A stretch of DNA of 64,000 nt from Tritrichomonas musculus (GCA_039105265.1 JAPFFF010000011.1:4774001-4838000), one strand, 5' to 3'. Shown: positions 39,482 to 50,080, numbered from the stretch's first letter. A program made the numbers and translations. The notes: a model not told the origin generated them from the sequence alone.

Positions 39482-39889
39482 TTATTCAGCTTTTGGTGAA
39501 CCATGTAATTTCATCCATATATCTTTATCGTTTGTATCTTTACTAACATCAAATCCAAAAAGAAAAGTAAGCAAATTTATGTTTTCTTCTTCAGTTTGCT
39601 TTTTTAGTAGTTCATCAACATCATCTGTCAATTCTATTGAACAACCATCTTCATATGTTCCCCAGACAAATTCTTTTTGTCCTGTTCCATCATTAAAGCA
39701 TCTTGAAACTTTTGTACCAGGTATTTTATCACTGTATTTAAAATCATTAACTTCTTTAATTATTTTTTCTTTTTCTTTTAGCCACTCATCATATTCTTTG
39801 CTGTCATGATCTTTAGGCTCTCTTGGTATCTTATTATAAATTTCTGATAGTTTTGAAATATATATTTGAAACTCTGTTTCGATATTCAT
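39482..39889 (-). CDS. Small hypothetical protein (135 aa)
   Basis: ATG 39889. Acidic product: helix (EFQIYISKLSEIYNKIP), charged KEYDEWLKEKEKIIKEVNDF, then FVWGTYEDGCSIELTDDVDELLKK and FLFGFDVSKDTNDKDIWMKLHGSPKAE. The even composition and clean frame support a real gene. I do not recognise the family. The same-strand neighbour upstream is far, so it is probably transcribed alone. Confidence 0.55.
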   Translation of the reverse strand: MNIETEFQIYISKLSEIYNKIPREPKDHDSKEYDEWLKEKEKIIKEVNDFKYSDKIPGTKVSRCFNDGTGQKEFVWGTYEDGCSIELTDDVDELLKKQTEEENINLLTFLFGFDVSKDTNDKDIWMKLHGSPKAE

Positions 39890-40361
39890 GAAAATCTTTT
39901 ATAAGGTCATATGATCTGAATTGAATTTATAAAATTTTCGAGAATGTTTTTATTTTTTTGGCAGATGTGAAAAATATTTTTTTAAAACAAATGCATATTT
40001 AATTTATTCAATTATGGAATATAATCAAAAATCATATTTCATTCTTGCTTTGAGTTTTTTAAAAAGTAAATTTTATTGTATTGGATTTTTATATCATTGC
40101 TTATGCACAATATGATTTAAAAAATAAATATATTACAAATACTGATTTCAAAGTAAATAGATTGGCTACTTGAATTTTTCTAATTCGAACAAATGTTGTT
40201 GTTTCAAAACTTTATTATATAAATTATGAGAGGAATTCTGAATTTTGAAGATTTTTAAAAATAAATTAGCAATAAATAATATTAAAATCTTTTTTTAAAA
40301 AAAAAGTATTTCATTCTTAGCATGACATTTGATATGAATTTATTGTTAAGAATTAGTGAAA
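39890..40361. other. Divergent intergenic region
   Basis: 472 bases between the small hypothetical gene and the Mediator-like gene, with TCATTCTTAGC (an initiator-like TCATT) about 50 bases before the latter. Confidence 0.4.
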
Positions 40362-41921
40362 ATGCATCATATTTCAGTCCACATCGAAAATGATACAGAA
40401 TCTGATGATAGTGCTGATGAATTTGCCGATTATTTATATGAGGATGTAGGCGATAGAGAAGTTTTTATGCAAATGTGGCGCGGATCATCATCAAATGAAC
40501 CTTCATCTCCAGAAACAGATGAATCTAATCCAAATTCTTCGATAAGTTCAATTAGCCGAGCATATCAACATGCCAAAGCAGCTATATCAGATATAACTTC
40601 TCTTCATTCCTTAATTCAAAACATTAATTCTAAAAATGATTTAGGCATTCAAAAAATAAAAAATGATAATCAATCTAATATGGATGAAAATCAAGCTCTT
40701 GATCTCGTCGCTGACAAGTATTATCAACTTGAGAAATGTAGCCAAACTCTTTTGGAGAGCGCAGCATCTCTTCGTGAAGAAGTTTCAAGCTCTCAAAGCT
40801 ATTTCAGATCCCTTGCAAAACTTTCCCAAAGATTTCCATTAAAGTTAATTAAAAATAAACAAGATCAAACACAAGTATCAGTTGATTTATCATATCCTAC
40901 TTCAACATCCATTGTCATCAGCGAAGGATTAAATGGCCTTCATTGGTCCCTATCTGATTCCTCAAGATTTTCTTGGAATTCCAAACATTTTGAATTTTCA
41001 GATGTTCCTTCGAATTATTTGCGATGCTTCTTTGAGCTAATGTGTCATGAACTTTTTGAACGAATCAAGAATGATAGAATAAAATCTGCAATTCATTATT
41101 CTGCCAATAAAGATACCAGATCTGTCTATTTTGATATCGGAAATCGTGAAACAAAACCGTGGGTTTTTGAACTTGGTCCAGAAAAAGAGAACAATAACAA
41201 CAACAATAATAATAATTCTGGCAATGAAAACGATTCGGATTCTCAAGACCAAAATAATAAAGTTCCTGTATGGATTCCCCAACTTATCGATTTGATTATG
41301 GATCCACAAGCACAGCCTGCTACATTCATGAGACAACTTCTCTTCTTTAAATCAACTCTTGATTCAATAACATCTGCCTTTTGCAATCGTTTTCTCAATT
41401 CTGATTTTTGCGATGTTGTCTACCGTTCAGCAATGTGTAAGGCTGCTTTTCAGATCAGATCGCCTTACCTGTACATCCCATACATTGCATTTATAGATAA
41501 ATGGCGTGTATCAATGACAGAAACACCCAATGAATTACGTTGCATTCCATATTCAACAGATGGAAGAGGACTCGCTCCAGCCCTTGAAAAGTGGTGTGAT
41601 GCTTCTTTTTCCACTTTATTCTTATCAATGGCAGAAAGAGTTACTCGATCATTTGGATTTGTCTTCAAAAATAAAAATCAATACGGAACAGCTACAATTG
41701 GAACTAAAAAAATCAAGTTCACGCCCATTCCCAATTCAAATGATGTAGATATTATAATCATTTCAAGAAGTAAAAAAGAAACAAAGTGGAAACAAATTCC
41801 TGGAACAGATCATATTGTTAAAATGTGTGTGATTATATTTCAAGATAACTGGCCAAAAGAAAATTCTCTTCCTAAAACTTCCCACTTTATGAAAGGTTCC
41901 AATCAATTGACACCAGAATGA
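40362..41921 (+). CDS. MED17: Putative Mediator complex subunit 17-like protein (519 aa)
   Basis: Start at ATG 40362 (MHHISVHIENDTESDD). An acidic N-terminus (about 1-60) precedes a helical block (about 65-140). The family-like core then begins: SYFRSLAKLSQRFPLKLI followed by VSVDLSYPTSTS (about 147-185), which resembles the 'L..L...W.lk...dLSY.sa.S' segment of Med17, and ELMCHELFERIKNDRI (about 225-240), which resembles the conserved 'CKELF.QL..EA' helix. An Asn-rich low-complexity insert (about 268-290) follows, then a C-terminal helical/beta region. Med17 scaffolds the Mediator head module in RNA polymerase II transcription. The call rests on motif resemblance and should be treated as probable. 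Confidence 0.5.
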   Translation: MHHISVHIENDTESDDSADEFADYLYEDVGDREVFMQMWRGSSSNEPSSPETDESNPNSSISSISRAYQHAKAAISDITSLHSLIQNINSKNDLGIQKIKNDNQSNMDENQALDLVADKYYQLEKCSQTLLESAASLREEVSSSQSYFRSLAKLSQRFPLKLIKNKQDQTQVSVDLSYPTSTSIVISEGLNGLHWSLSDSSRFSWNSKHFEFSDVPSNYLRCFFELMCHELFERIKNDRIKSAIHYSANKDTRSVYFDIGNRETKPWVFELGPEKENNNNNNNNNSGNENDSDSQDQNNKVPVWIPQLIDLIMDPQAQPATFMRQLLFFKSTLDSITSAFCNRFLNSDFCDVVYRSAMCKAAFQIRSPYLYIPYIAFIDKWRVSMTETPNELRCIPYSTDGRGLAPALEKWCDASFSTLFLSMAERVTRSFGFVFKNKNQYGTATIGTKKIKFTPIPNSNDVDIIIISRSKKETKWKQIPGTDHIVKMCVIIFQDNWPKENSLPKTSHFMKGSNQLTPE

Positions 41922-42300
41922 AGCCAATAATCTTGAAAGCAGACTTATCTGCTTTTTATTTTTTTTTTTTTTCTTGTGATTGTTTTATATATATCTACTT
42001 TTTATTTTATTTTATATAGATTTAAATAAATGAATAAATTTAATATTCTCAGCATATTTATTATATAACAATATTTTAATATTAAAAGGATTTGCAATTT
42101 TATCATATTTTTTTGAATGTACCAAATTGCAAAATTTAGTCCAATTTGTTTATTAACAAAACATATAAACTCTTAAGATAAACTTTTCCAATAACATTTG
42201 AACAACAAAAAATAATTAAAATATACTACTAATAAAAAATATAAATATTAGAAAATAGACTTTATAAACAATATTTATATACATAAAAAATAACAAAATT
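41922..42300. other. Convergent intergenic region
   Basis: 379 bases between convergent 3' ends. T-run at 41957-41971. Nothing else is seen. Confidence 0.4.
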
Positions 42301-45069
42301 TTACATTTCGATAGGAATTGGATTTTCTTTGTGATAATGTCTAATGTAACCAGGAGGAGGAGCTGGTTGAAACACTGGAAACGCACCATAAGGCCTAGAT
42401 AATCCATCTGCTGTTGGATAAGCATCATACTTTTGCCTTCCATGTGGTTTATTTTCATCGTCGTCATCATCTTCGTCATACATTTCATTTCTGGACATCA
42501 GTCTACTTCTAGAAACGTCACGAGAATACATTCTAAGCATTCGTGCTGAAAAATCATCGAAAGCTTCACCTCGAGCAGATCTTTCATTTGCAGCATCAAT
42601 TTCATGTTGTATATCTTCCTTTTGTTTTTTCAATTCTTCTTTTTGTGCCTGATAAATTGCTAATTCTGACAATGTAGCAAGTTTTTTCCTTCTGGTTTTC
42701 ATTGTTTCTGCTCGAATTCTTCCACCTTTTTCTAAAACTTTTTGATTTTTTGTTGCATCTCGTCCTGGATCATCTGCAATTTCTTTAATTTTGTCATTGA
42801 TTTCTCGAAGTAGAATTTGTTTTTCCCATAATTGTTGCTCTTTTGAGTTGATCCTTTGTTCATACAAAGAAACTTTATCTTCAAGTTCTTTAAGAGAAAA
42901 GTCATGACCACAATAAGCTCTTTTCCTTTCCTTTAAATCTGGTATTTCAAGTTTTTTAGAAACTTCATCTACTTGAGCTTTTTCATGCTTCAGTTGTTTT
43001 CGCAATTCTTCTATTTCTTCATTATATGAACGAAGCTGCGGTATTTTCCTTTGCATAACTTCAATTCTTCTAGTAAAATCACGAAGTTGTAAATTTAATA
43101 ATTTAATTTCTTCTTCTTTTTCACTGATTGCTGCTTCACCTTTTTTCATGATTTCTTGGTGCCTATTAAATTGCTCATAAATAATACACAATTCATCTTG
43201 CTTATCTATAAGCATTCGTTGACGATCAGCACAATCATCGGCTTGAGCTGAATATCTACCTTGTTGATAATTAATTTGGTCTTCAAGACTTTGTAAAATA
43301 TGATTCATTCTTTCCGTTTCGCCTGCTTGAAAATCAATTTTTGACATCAATTCTTGATATCGAATTTCAGATTGCTTAAGATCAACCTTTGTAGCATCAC
43401 GTTTTTTATATGCTTGCACCAACTCATTCTTTTGTTGTTTAACGCTAAATGCGATTTGCTCATATTCACGTCGCAAAACTTCTGTTTCATTTTCAAGAAT
43501 TTTAATTTTTTCTTTCAATTCGACGATAAGTTGCTTTGATGTTTGTATAGTATTTACATTTTTATTTCTATCAATTTTAACTTTTTCATATAATTCAGAG
43601 TATTCTCTCATTTTAATTTGATTCTGTTCATATTTTCTACACAAATCAAGAAAATGAAGGTTCTTTTCCATTGCCATTGCTTTTGAATCACGAGTTTTCT
43701 TCTTCATAATTGCCATTTCTCTAGCTTTTCTATTTCGGACAAGAGATACATCAACTAATTGTTGAGCTAAATCCTTATCTTTAACAACTAGATTATCTAG
43801 TAAAGCTTGCTTTCTATCTCTTTCATCCAGCGCTTCGTTTATTCTTTTATGCAATTCTTCATTAACCGTTTCCATCGCTAATAAAGCTTGCAATGCTGCT
43901 TCTTTTTCATTAAGTTGTGTTTGATATTGAGTTTTAAGTTTAGCAACATTATCTCTCTCCAACCTTCTGTCATTTTGTAGAGTTTTAAGTTGCGTTTCAT
44001 AAGATGCTTTTTCTAGAAGTAGTCTTGCTATCATTTCTTCCATTTTAGATGTTTCTGATTGCTTTTTCTCCATATCTTTTCCAATGCTTTCAAGTTTAGA
44101 ATCAAATCCTGATATTTCTTTATCGAGTTCCACTATTTCTTTACTTGCTTTTTTGGTGTCAAATTCAAGTTGTTGCTTTTGCGCAGTTTTATCAGAAATC
44201 TGTTTGCGGTATTCATCACATTGTGATCTAAGAGCCATTGTTGCTTGTGAAACAGAGTCGATATCTTTTGTGACACGCTGAAACTCAACTTCATAATCAT
44301 GCGATTTGCTTTGCAATTGAAATAAATTGTTTTCGATTGTTTGTAATTGGATATTAGAATTTTTTTCTTCAGCTAGCAAAGAATTGTGATTAGACTCAAC
44401 CTGTGAGCATTTTTGACGTATCTTCACAGGAATAGATCCGATTTCTAGCATTTTTGAATTAGATTCTCTTTTTTTCTTTTCTAGCTCAATCAACTGTTCT
44501 TCTGCATTTGTTATTCGTTCTTTTACATCATTACTAAATTTGATAAGATTAGCTATTTTTTGTTGAATTTCTGAAATAGCTTTTTCGAGACTATCAATTT
44601 CAATTTGAATTTTATTTCTTGATGGAGCCAATTTCGTGGTCTCTTCATCATGCGCTTTGGAGACTTTTTCTTCAAGCTTTTCTTTTTCTTTGTTTTTCAC
44701 TCTTGTGTTTGATTCTGTTAAAAAAATTTGTTCTGTTGTAGCATCAAGCTCTGTTTGAATATTTGTAACATATTGGCGAAGAGATGAAAGAAGTACTCGA
44801 TGTTCCTGTTGTTCTTGAGCAGTGTTTTGAATGATTAGTTTTTGTGATTTAAGTTCTTTATCAAATTCACGAGTTCTTCGCATCAATTTTTGCTCATTTG
44901 CGCATGATTGGCAAAACGCTTGGTGAAGTTTGGTTAGTTTAAATGATAAATCTTTAAAAAGATCTTCTGAAATTTGATTTGTATCAACTAATTCTTGAAG
45001 TATTTGAAGTGCTGGAAGATTCTCTTGTTGGGATTCATTTGGAGAAATTCCCGAACTCCCATCTTCCAT
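42301..45069 (-). CDS. CCDC146: CCDC146/MBO2-like axonemal coiled-coil protein (922 aa)
   Basis: A long coiled-coil protein (about residues 25-860) built of Leu/Glu/Lys/Gln heptads. Two features identify it. First, the segment LYEQRINSKEQQLWEKQILL followed by REINDKI (about 735-760) matches the 'L..KEE.LLEKdLi.eqv..l' signature of CCDC146/MBO2. Second, the tail ADGLSRPYGAFPVFQPAPPP and GYIRHYHKENPIPIEM closely parallels the C-terminus of vertebrate CCDC146 (RPYGALAPFKP... RH). In Chlamydomonas MBO2 is needed for proper flagellar beating, and mammalian CCDC146 is a sperm flagellum/centriole protein. Trichomonads have several flagella. The gene is divergent from eIF3a. Confidence 0.87.
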   Translation of the reverse strand: MEDGSSGISPNESQQENLPALQILQELVDTNQISEDLFKDLSFKLTKLHQAFCQSCANEQKLMRRTREFDKELKSQKLIIQNTAQEQQEHRVLLSSLRQYVTNIQTELDATTEQIFLTESNTRVKNKEKEKLEEKVSKAHDEETTKLAPSRNKIQIEIDSLEKAISEIQQKIANLIKFSNDVKERITNAEEQLIELEKKKRESNSKMLEIGSIPVKIRQKCSQVESNHNSLLAEEKNSNIQLQTIENNLFQLQSKSHDYEVEFQRVTKDIDSVSQATMALRSQCDEYRKQISDKTAQKQQLEFDTKKASKEIVELDKEISGFDSKLESIGKDMEKKQSETSKMEEMIARLLLEKASYETQLKTLQNDRRLERDNVAKLKTQYQTQLNEKEAALQALLAMETVNEELHKRINEALDERDRKQALLDNLVVKDKDLAQQLVDVSLVRNRKAREMAIMKKKTRDSKAMAMEKNLHFLDLCRKYEQNQIKMREYSELYEKVKIDRNKNVNTIQTSKQLIVELKEKIKILENETEVLRREYEQIAFSVKQQKNELVQAYKKRDATKVDLKQSEIRYQELMSKIDFQAGETERMNHILQSLEDQINYQQGRYSAQADDCADRQRMLIDKQDELCIIYEQFNRHQEIMKKGEAAISEKEEEIKLLNLQLRDFTRRIEVMQRKIPQLRSYNEEIEELRKQLKHEKAQVDEVSKKLEIPDLKERKRAYCGHDFSLKELEDKVSLYEQRINSKEQQLWEKQILLREINDKIKEIADDPGRDATKNQKVLEKGGRIRAETMKTRRKKLATLSELAIYQAQKEELKKQKEDIQHEIDAANERSARGEAFDDFSARMLRMYSRDVSRSRLMSRNEMYDEDDDDDENKPHGRQKYDAYPTADGLSRPYGAFPVFQPAPPPGYIRHYHKENPIPIEM

Positions 45070-45691
45070 TAGATGAAAATTTGTAACTTTTTAAATAAAC
45101 GTATTTATTTAAAATTTTAATAACGTTTTTTGCGTCATTTCAAATTTATTAACTTTTTGAATGATTAATTTGATTTCTTAATTCAAAAAGAGATAATATA
45201 CTATATATTAATTTTGTAAATATCTTCTTTTAAAGCTAGTTATTGCATTTTATTATTATTATTTACATATTGTAACTATATCTAAGATGTATGTTATATG
45301 AATTCTTTGAGTAAACTAATGGTCGTTTTACAGATTTCATCAAAATCGATTTTATTACTGCTATTCATCCTCCAATATTTAAAACATCTAAATATGATGA
45401 GTTAACCAAATTATAAAAGATCTATAAAGTATTTTTGTTGAGTTTTCCTATTGTTTTGTTGTTCTGTTTGCTCTTCTTCTTTTATGTCCAACTTTAAATC
45501 AATAAATGGTCGAGTAATTCAATTTTTCAAAAAAATATTTTTTACTAATTTTTTTTAAAGTTTTAATAGTGTCTCTAAAAAAACAGATCAATTGTATAAA
45601 AATATTTTATAAAAAGCGAAAAAATTGAGAGTAAAGGTCGATTCTTTTTATTCAAAAAGTGAATATTAAGGTCGATCAAAATTTAGCTACT
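45070..45691. other. Divergent intergenic region between CCDC146-like and eIF3a genes
   Basis: 622 bases. AACTTTTTGAAT lies 82-93 bases from the CCDC146 start (45151-45162), and TTCAAAAAGT (45651-45660) lies 32 bases before the eIF3a ATG. TTCATCTAATG surrounds the CCDC146 start on its strand. Confidence 0.45.
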
Positions 45692-48493
45692 ATGTCGAAT
45701 CGTAATGTTAATGTTGATGCGAAATATTCGCAAGCACAACGTCTTTATGCAACAAACCAGCACGAGCAAGCATTAGATGAACTATGTGACTATTTTGCTA
45801 AGCCAAAAATAAAGGTTTGGGATCCAACTCTCGATGGTATGGCTCAACTCGCTCTTGAACTTTCTGCTGAACTCTCCAGACCAGTTCCAAATGTTATCAA
45901 ACGATATACACAATATTCAATTGATTATGCACTTGACACTCTTCCAGCAACAATCACAAAATATGTTGAAAATTGCTACTCTCACATCGAAACAGAAAAA
46001 AGCCGCGCCCAAACTGAGCAAAATAACTGCAACTCTCCATTATTGAAAATGGTTGATCTTCCACGATTATTATACGACTCTATTGTCCGCCCAGCTGTTG
46101 AATTCATGTATGGCGTGTATGTCACAATCCTTACCGAACTTAGAGAGAAAACAAGGAGGTATGATCAATTATACCATGAAATATTGGCTAAAGCTTTTCG
46201 TTTTTCAGCTGAATTTAACAACTCCGAATATCTTAGATATTTCTCTACAGAGCTTTTTAATTATTACACCGCAAATGGCTTAAAGAAAAGCAATATTATT
46301 CCATTTATCCAATCTCAATACGTAAGATATGAAACAGCTGTTAAATTGAATAATTTGGATGTTGCTCTTTATGCCCTTGGTGATGCAACAAAAGCAATTG
46401 ATACTGACAAAACCATCTCTCCAATCATAATTCAGAAGATCAGAAAAGCCAAATATGATCTCTTGAAGAAGAATGGTGATAAATTGTATGCAGCAATCAT
46501 TCATAGCAACCTTCTTGAACTTTATAACAATAATCGAAATCTTGATCCAGAAATGCCTTTAGACAGACTTCATGAAATTGTTCTTATTGAAGCTTTAACT
46601 TCTCCTCTCGTTCAAAAATCATCTTACATATATGTTAAGCCAACACTTAAAATATTCCTTGACGTTGTTGGCGAAACAATTCCATCTCGTGAAATCTTAG
46701 TTAAGCATCTCCTCGAGCAACCAGTTACTCCTGCTCTTTCAGACTTTGCTAATGCTGCTGAATTTGGTACTGATCCATTTGTTATTAGTGAAAAGTTCCA
46801 AAAATTCCAAGAAGTTTTTAACCAGCACGACTATTATCAAGACTTCAAGCAAGATCTTGAAAATTACGCAGCACTTCGTGCAATTGAACGCGCATGTTTT
46901 CATTATACAAAAATTCATTTTGATGAACTCACAGATATGATTCCATGGATGGGCGCTGAAGAAATTGAAGAAATCATAGTTCAAGCTTCGCGTGATTCAG
47001 TTATCCCAGGTCATATTAACCAACAAGGAAATTATGTTGAACTTATTCCTCGTGGTGAACAATGCCTTCAACCAAGATTATCTAATCTTAACGACAAGCT
47101 TCGTGATATCTATGACCACTTCCAACGTATTAAAAAGGTTTTGCCAGCAAGTCTTGCTAATCAAGTTATTCAATCGGAAGATTCTGATGGAAAACAAGTA
47201 CATAGAGAAGAACGTGTCTATGATTCTAAAGAAAAAATTGAAGAGCGTAAGAAGCTTATTAAAGAGCGCCAAAACCAAGCCAAACGTATTAAAGAACAAC
47301 GTGAAAGAGAAGCAGAGCTCAGAAGAAGTGAACGCCAAAAGCAGAAAGAAGAAGAAGAATTGAAGCACCGTGAGTTAGAATTAAAGAACAAAGCAGAACG
47401 TGACAAGAATGAGCAAGAATACAACTTTGCTTTAACTGAAATTAAAATCCTTGCCCATCGAAATGACATTAATGTTGATGAATTCCTTAATGCTCCACCT
47501 GTAGAAGGAGAACCAGAGCATACAGGAAATTCAAAGAGCGAAGATCTTGAATGGATCAAGTTCAAATCTGAACAGATTAAGGTAATTCATGTTGAAAACA
47601 AAAGATCACAAAGTTCAATTATTGCTGAAAAGATGAACAAAGTCAAGAATGATCGTGGACGTGAACGAGTTCGTCAAAGGTTAGCATTTAAGCTCTTTAT
47701 CGAAAAAGGACCTAATTACAAGAAAGAACCAGTATTAATCGAAAAATTAATGGAAAGGCAAGCACATAGCAGAAAGAAGCAATATGAAGCAGATGCAGCT
47801 GCATATGAACAACTTAAAACACAATGTGAAAATGCTAAAGAAAGCTTTGAAATACTTGTTTATGATGTTAACCAAAAATTCGAAGAAAATCGTGCCAAGG
47901 CACAAGGATCATCACAACTTGGTATCAGATTCCAAACCAATGTCGTCAAACAACCAGATTTACCATCGTCAGTCCAAGCCCAACAACCATCAACATCAGC
48001 ACAAGAAAGTTCTAATACAGTAACAGAATCAGTTGAAGAAAAGAAAGAAAACGAAGTTGAACCAGAAAAAGAACAACCAACAAAAGAGCAAACACCATCA
48101 AAGCCAAAATACAAACCAGTTACACAATTACCAGTACAACCACAAAAACAACAACCACCTCCACCACAACAACAGCCAGCACCAGCAACTCCAACATCAT
48201 CTGGTGCATATGAACCAAAGAAGACATTCACTCCTAGTAACCAAAAGCCTCAAAATGCACAATCATTCAAGGCTCAAAGCACTTCTAATACTGGTGGCTC
48301 CAAATACAAGCCACCAACTACTGGCATCAGCATTGGTGGCGCAAGCCAAGGACAAAGAGGCGGTGGTGACAAATACCAAAGACCTAGAGATGATAGAGGC
48401 GGTAATAGAGGCCGTGGAGGTAGAGGCGGTGGCGGTAATAGAGGAAATTATAGCCAAAACCTTGCCGCAAAATATGGTACCGTCCCCAAATAA
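45692..48493 (+). CDS. EIF3A: Eukaryotic translation initiation factor 3 subunit A (933 aa)
   Basis: The largest eIF3 scaffold subunit, which binds the 40S ribosome and other eIF3 subunits. Start at ATG 45692 (MSNRNVNVDAKYSQAQRLY). The helical N-terminus matches eIF3a (ALDELCDYFAKPKIKVWDP; then PRLLYDSIVRPAVEF). A PCI-type winged-helix end lies at about 400-460 (YTKIHFDELTDMIPWMG, PGHINQQGNYVEL). A long charged helix follows (about 510-720, KLIKERQNQAKRIKEQRERE), then a segment with FNALTEIKILAHR-like helices. The tail is Pro/Gln-rich (about 770-860) and ends in an RGG box (DDRGGNRGRGGRGGGGNRG). The RGG tail replaces the DDDRG-type repeats of animals. Strong call. Confidence 0.9.
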   Translation: MSNRNVNVDAKYSQAQRLYATNQHEQALDELCDYFAKPKIKVWDPTLDGMAQLALELSAELSRPVPNVIKRYTQYSIDYALDTLPATITKYVENCYSHIETEKSRAQTEQNNCNSPLLKMVDLPRLLYDSIVRPAVEFMYGVYVTILTELREKTRRYDQLYHEILAKAFRFSAEFNNSEYLRYFSTELFNYYTANGLKKSNIIPFIQSQYVRYETAVKLNNLDVALYALGDATKAIDTDKTISPIIIQKIRKAKYDLLKKNGDKLYAAIIHSNLLELYNNNRNLDPEMPLDRLHEIVLIEALTSPLVQKSSYIYVKPTLKIFLDVVGETIPSREILVKHLLEQPVTPALSDFANAAEFGTDPFVISEKFQKFQEVFNQHDYYQDFKQDLENYAALRAIERACFHYTKIHFDELTDMIPWMGAEEIEEIIVQASRDSVIPGHINQQGNYVELIPRGEQCLQPRLSNLNDKLRDIYDHFQRIKKVLPASLANQVIQSEDSDGKQVHREERVYDSKEKIEERKKLIKERQNQAKRIKEQREREAELRRSERQKQKEEEELKHRELELKNKAERDKNEQEYNFALTEIKILAHRNDINVDEFLNAPPVEGEPEHTGNSKSEDLEWIKFKSEQIKVIHVENKRSQSSIIAEKMNKVKNDRGRERVRQRLAFKLFIEKGPNYKKEPVLIEKLMERQAHSRKKQYEADAAAYEQLKTQCENAKESFEILVYDVNQKFEENRAKAQGSSQLGIRFQTNVVKQPDLPSSVQAQQPSTSAQESSNTVTESVEEKKENEVEPEKEQPTKEQTPSKPKYKPVTQLPVQPQKQQPPPPQQQPAPATPTSSGAYEPKKTFTPSNQKPQNAQSFKAQSTSNTGGSKYKPPTTGISIGGASQGQRGGGDKYQRPRDDRGGNRGRGGRGGGGNRGNYSQNLAAKYGTVPK

Positions 48494-48793
48494 TTTAATT
48501 AAAAATTAACCTTCAATCAATATTTTATATTCTTAATTTTTTCTTTTAGGCTATTAATGTTGTTAACTTATTAATCTAGAATCAATAAATATTTTGATGA
48601 AATTTCATCTGATTTAATAATCTTTATAACTTTCATTTTGAAAATTCTGTAAGATGTACTTGTTGAACTCGAACTTATTTGCGATATCTTTAAGGCTTAG
48701 TTATTAAATTGTATCAGATTGATAGAAAAAATTTGAAAGCATGTTAAAGTTTAAACTTTTTAAATTTGTATTCGTTTACCAAAAAAAAAAATA
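48494..48793. other. Intergenic, AT-rich
   Basis: 300 bases with TTTAAACTTTTTAAAT about 35 bases before the next start. Nothing else is seen. Confidence 0.4.
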
Positions 48794-50080
48794 ATGTTTA
48801 GAAAAGCAAAAAGTCCTTTAGGTAATTTATTAGAAGCCAATCCAAATACACCATTGAAAACAGTACTTACTAATTCAGATTTATCAACAGCTTTACGAAA
48901 TGAAAATCAAGCTCTATTTAAATATTTTTTCCCTGAAAGTAAAGATCGTCGTGTTTTAAACGAATTAATCGACTGGGCACTCACAAATAAAAACAATACT
49001 TCCGATGATGATTTTATTTATAATCGGAATGCAACAAATGTTTTAACTTCAACATCGAAAAAGTTTCATCAAAAGCTTTATGAAGATGGAGCACTTTCAG
49101 ATAAATTAAAATCTTTTATAGATGATAAAGATTACAATGAATCACCAGCTTTTTCTGGTCAATTTTCGTCAATTTTATTGCAGCATTCTCGTCAAACAAA
49201 TTATCAGTTTTTTAAAGATAACCCGAATTTTTTAAAAAAGATTCTAAATCATATACATTTATTATCATATCAGAGAACAATAATTGAATTATGCTCGGAG
49301 AATCTTGCTGCAATAACAAATTCTCAACCAGACAAACTCATTAATGACCTCGGCGTTTATGCCTCAAATACATATGATAAAAATGAAGAAACTTCACATG
49401 GCGTTTTCTCAGTGATTGACTCTATTATAAGTGAATCCTCAGAAGACGTAATAAAGTGTTTCACAACAAATGAACCTTTCCTAACTAAACTTGTTGACGC
49501 GGCTCTAAAATTAAAAAAAAAGTATGTTTTAGTTGATGCTTTTCGGACACTAGATAATCTTTTCAAAACAGTTGATCCAAAAATTAAAAACCGAATTGTT
49601 GATAAAAGAGATATTGATTTTAAATCATTAAAAAGAAATGATATTTTTAAAGCTTTTGCATATTATCCAATATTTTGGAAGAAAGGAATTGAAGTTATGA
49701 CAGATTATTTTTTCCAAGACGTCGATAAGGAAACTAATTTAATTCCAAATTCCAGTTTTTGTCGGTCATATGTTAACGTTTTTAAAGAAATGCCATTCCC
49801 AGATAGAATTTATTATATTGAAAAGCTTCGTTTACAAGATAAAATATTTCCTTTTATCAATAAAGTTGAATATAATGGATGTATATATAAACTTACCAAA
49901 GCTTTATCGCGACCTCCTAAAAAAGATGAATCAACTAGCCTTCTCAGTCCAGATGAAAAGAATTTATTAAATAGTGAAAATTGGGTTATGCTGGTTTTCA
50001 AATTTAAAGAATATTATGATGATTTTAAAATCAAGAAAAAAGAAATGCTCGGGTACGAAAAAAGGAAAAGCGATTTTTAA
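48794..50080 (+). CDS. SAPS-like (PP6 regulatory subunit type) helical protein (428 aa)
   Basis: ATG 48794 follows an A-run. The product is almost all helical, with an early NLLEANPNTPLKTVLTNSDLS, the segment NENQALFKYFFPESKDRRVLNELIDWAL (about 36-63), and HSRQTNYQFFKDNPNFLKKILNHI (about 135-158), then TIIELCSENLAAITNSQPD. This pattern of 'long n..L..Fl......l..LidW.l' followed by helical repeats is what SAPS-domain regulators of PP6/Sit4-type phosphatases show. The identity is a family-level impression; an unrelated ARM-like protein is possible. Confidence 0.5.
   Translation: MFRKAKSPLGNLLEANPNTPLKTVLTNSDLSTALRNENQALFKYFFPESKDRRVLNELIDWALTNKNNTSDDDFIYNRNATNVLTSTSKKFHQKLYEDGALSDKLKSFIDDKDYNESPAFSGQFSSILLQHSRQTNYQFFKDNPNFLKKILNHIHLLSYQRTIIELCSENLAAITNSQPDKLINDLGVYASNTYDKNEETSHGVFSVIDSIISESSEDVIKCFTTNEPFLTKLVDAALKLKKKYVLVDAFRTLDNLFKTVDPKIKNRIVDKRDIDFKSLKRNDIFKAFAYYPIFWKKGIEVMTDYFFQDVDKETNLIPNSSFCRSYVNVFKEMPFPDRIYYIEKLRLQDKIFPFINKVEYNGCIYKLTKALSRPPKKDESTSLLSPDEKNLLNSENWVMLVFKFKEYYDDFKIKKKEMLGYEKRKSDF

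Noticed and set aside
47078-48231. Minus-strand open frames opposite the eIF3a gene
   Set aside because: Caused by the Lys/Glu/Gln-rich coding strand; no independent features.
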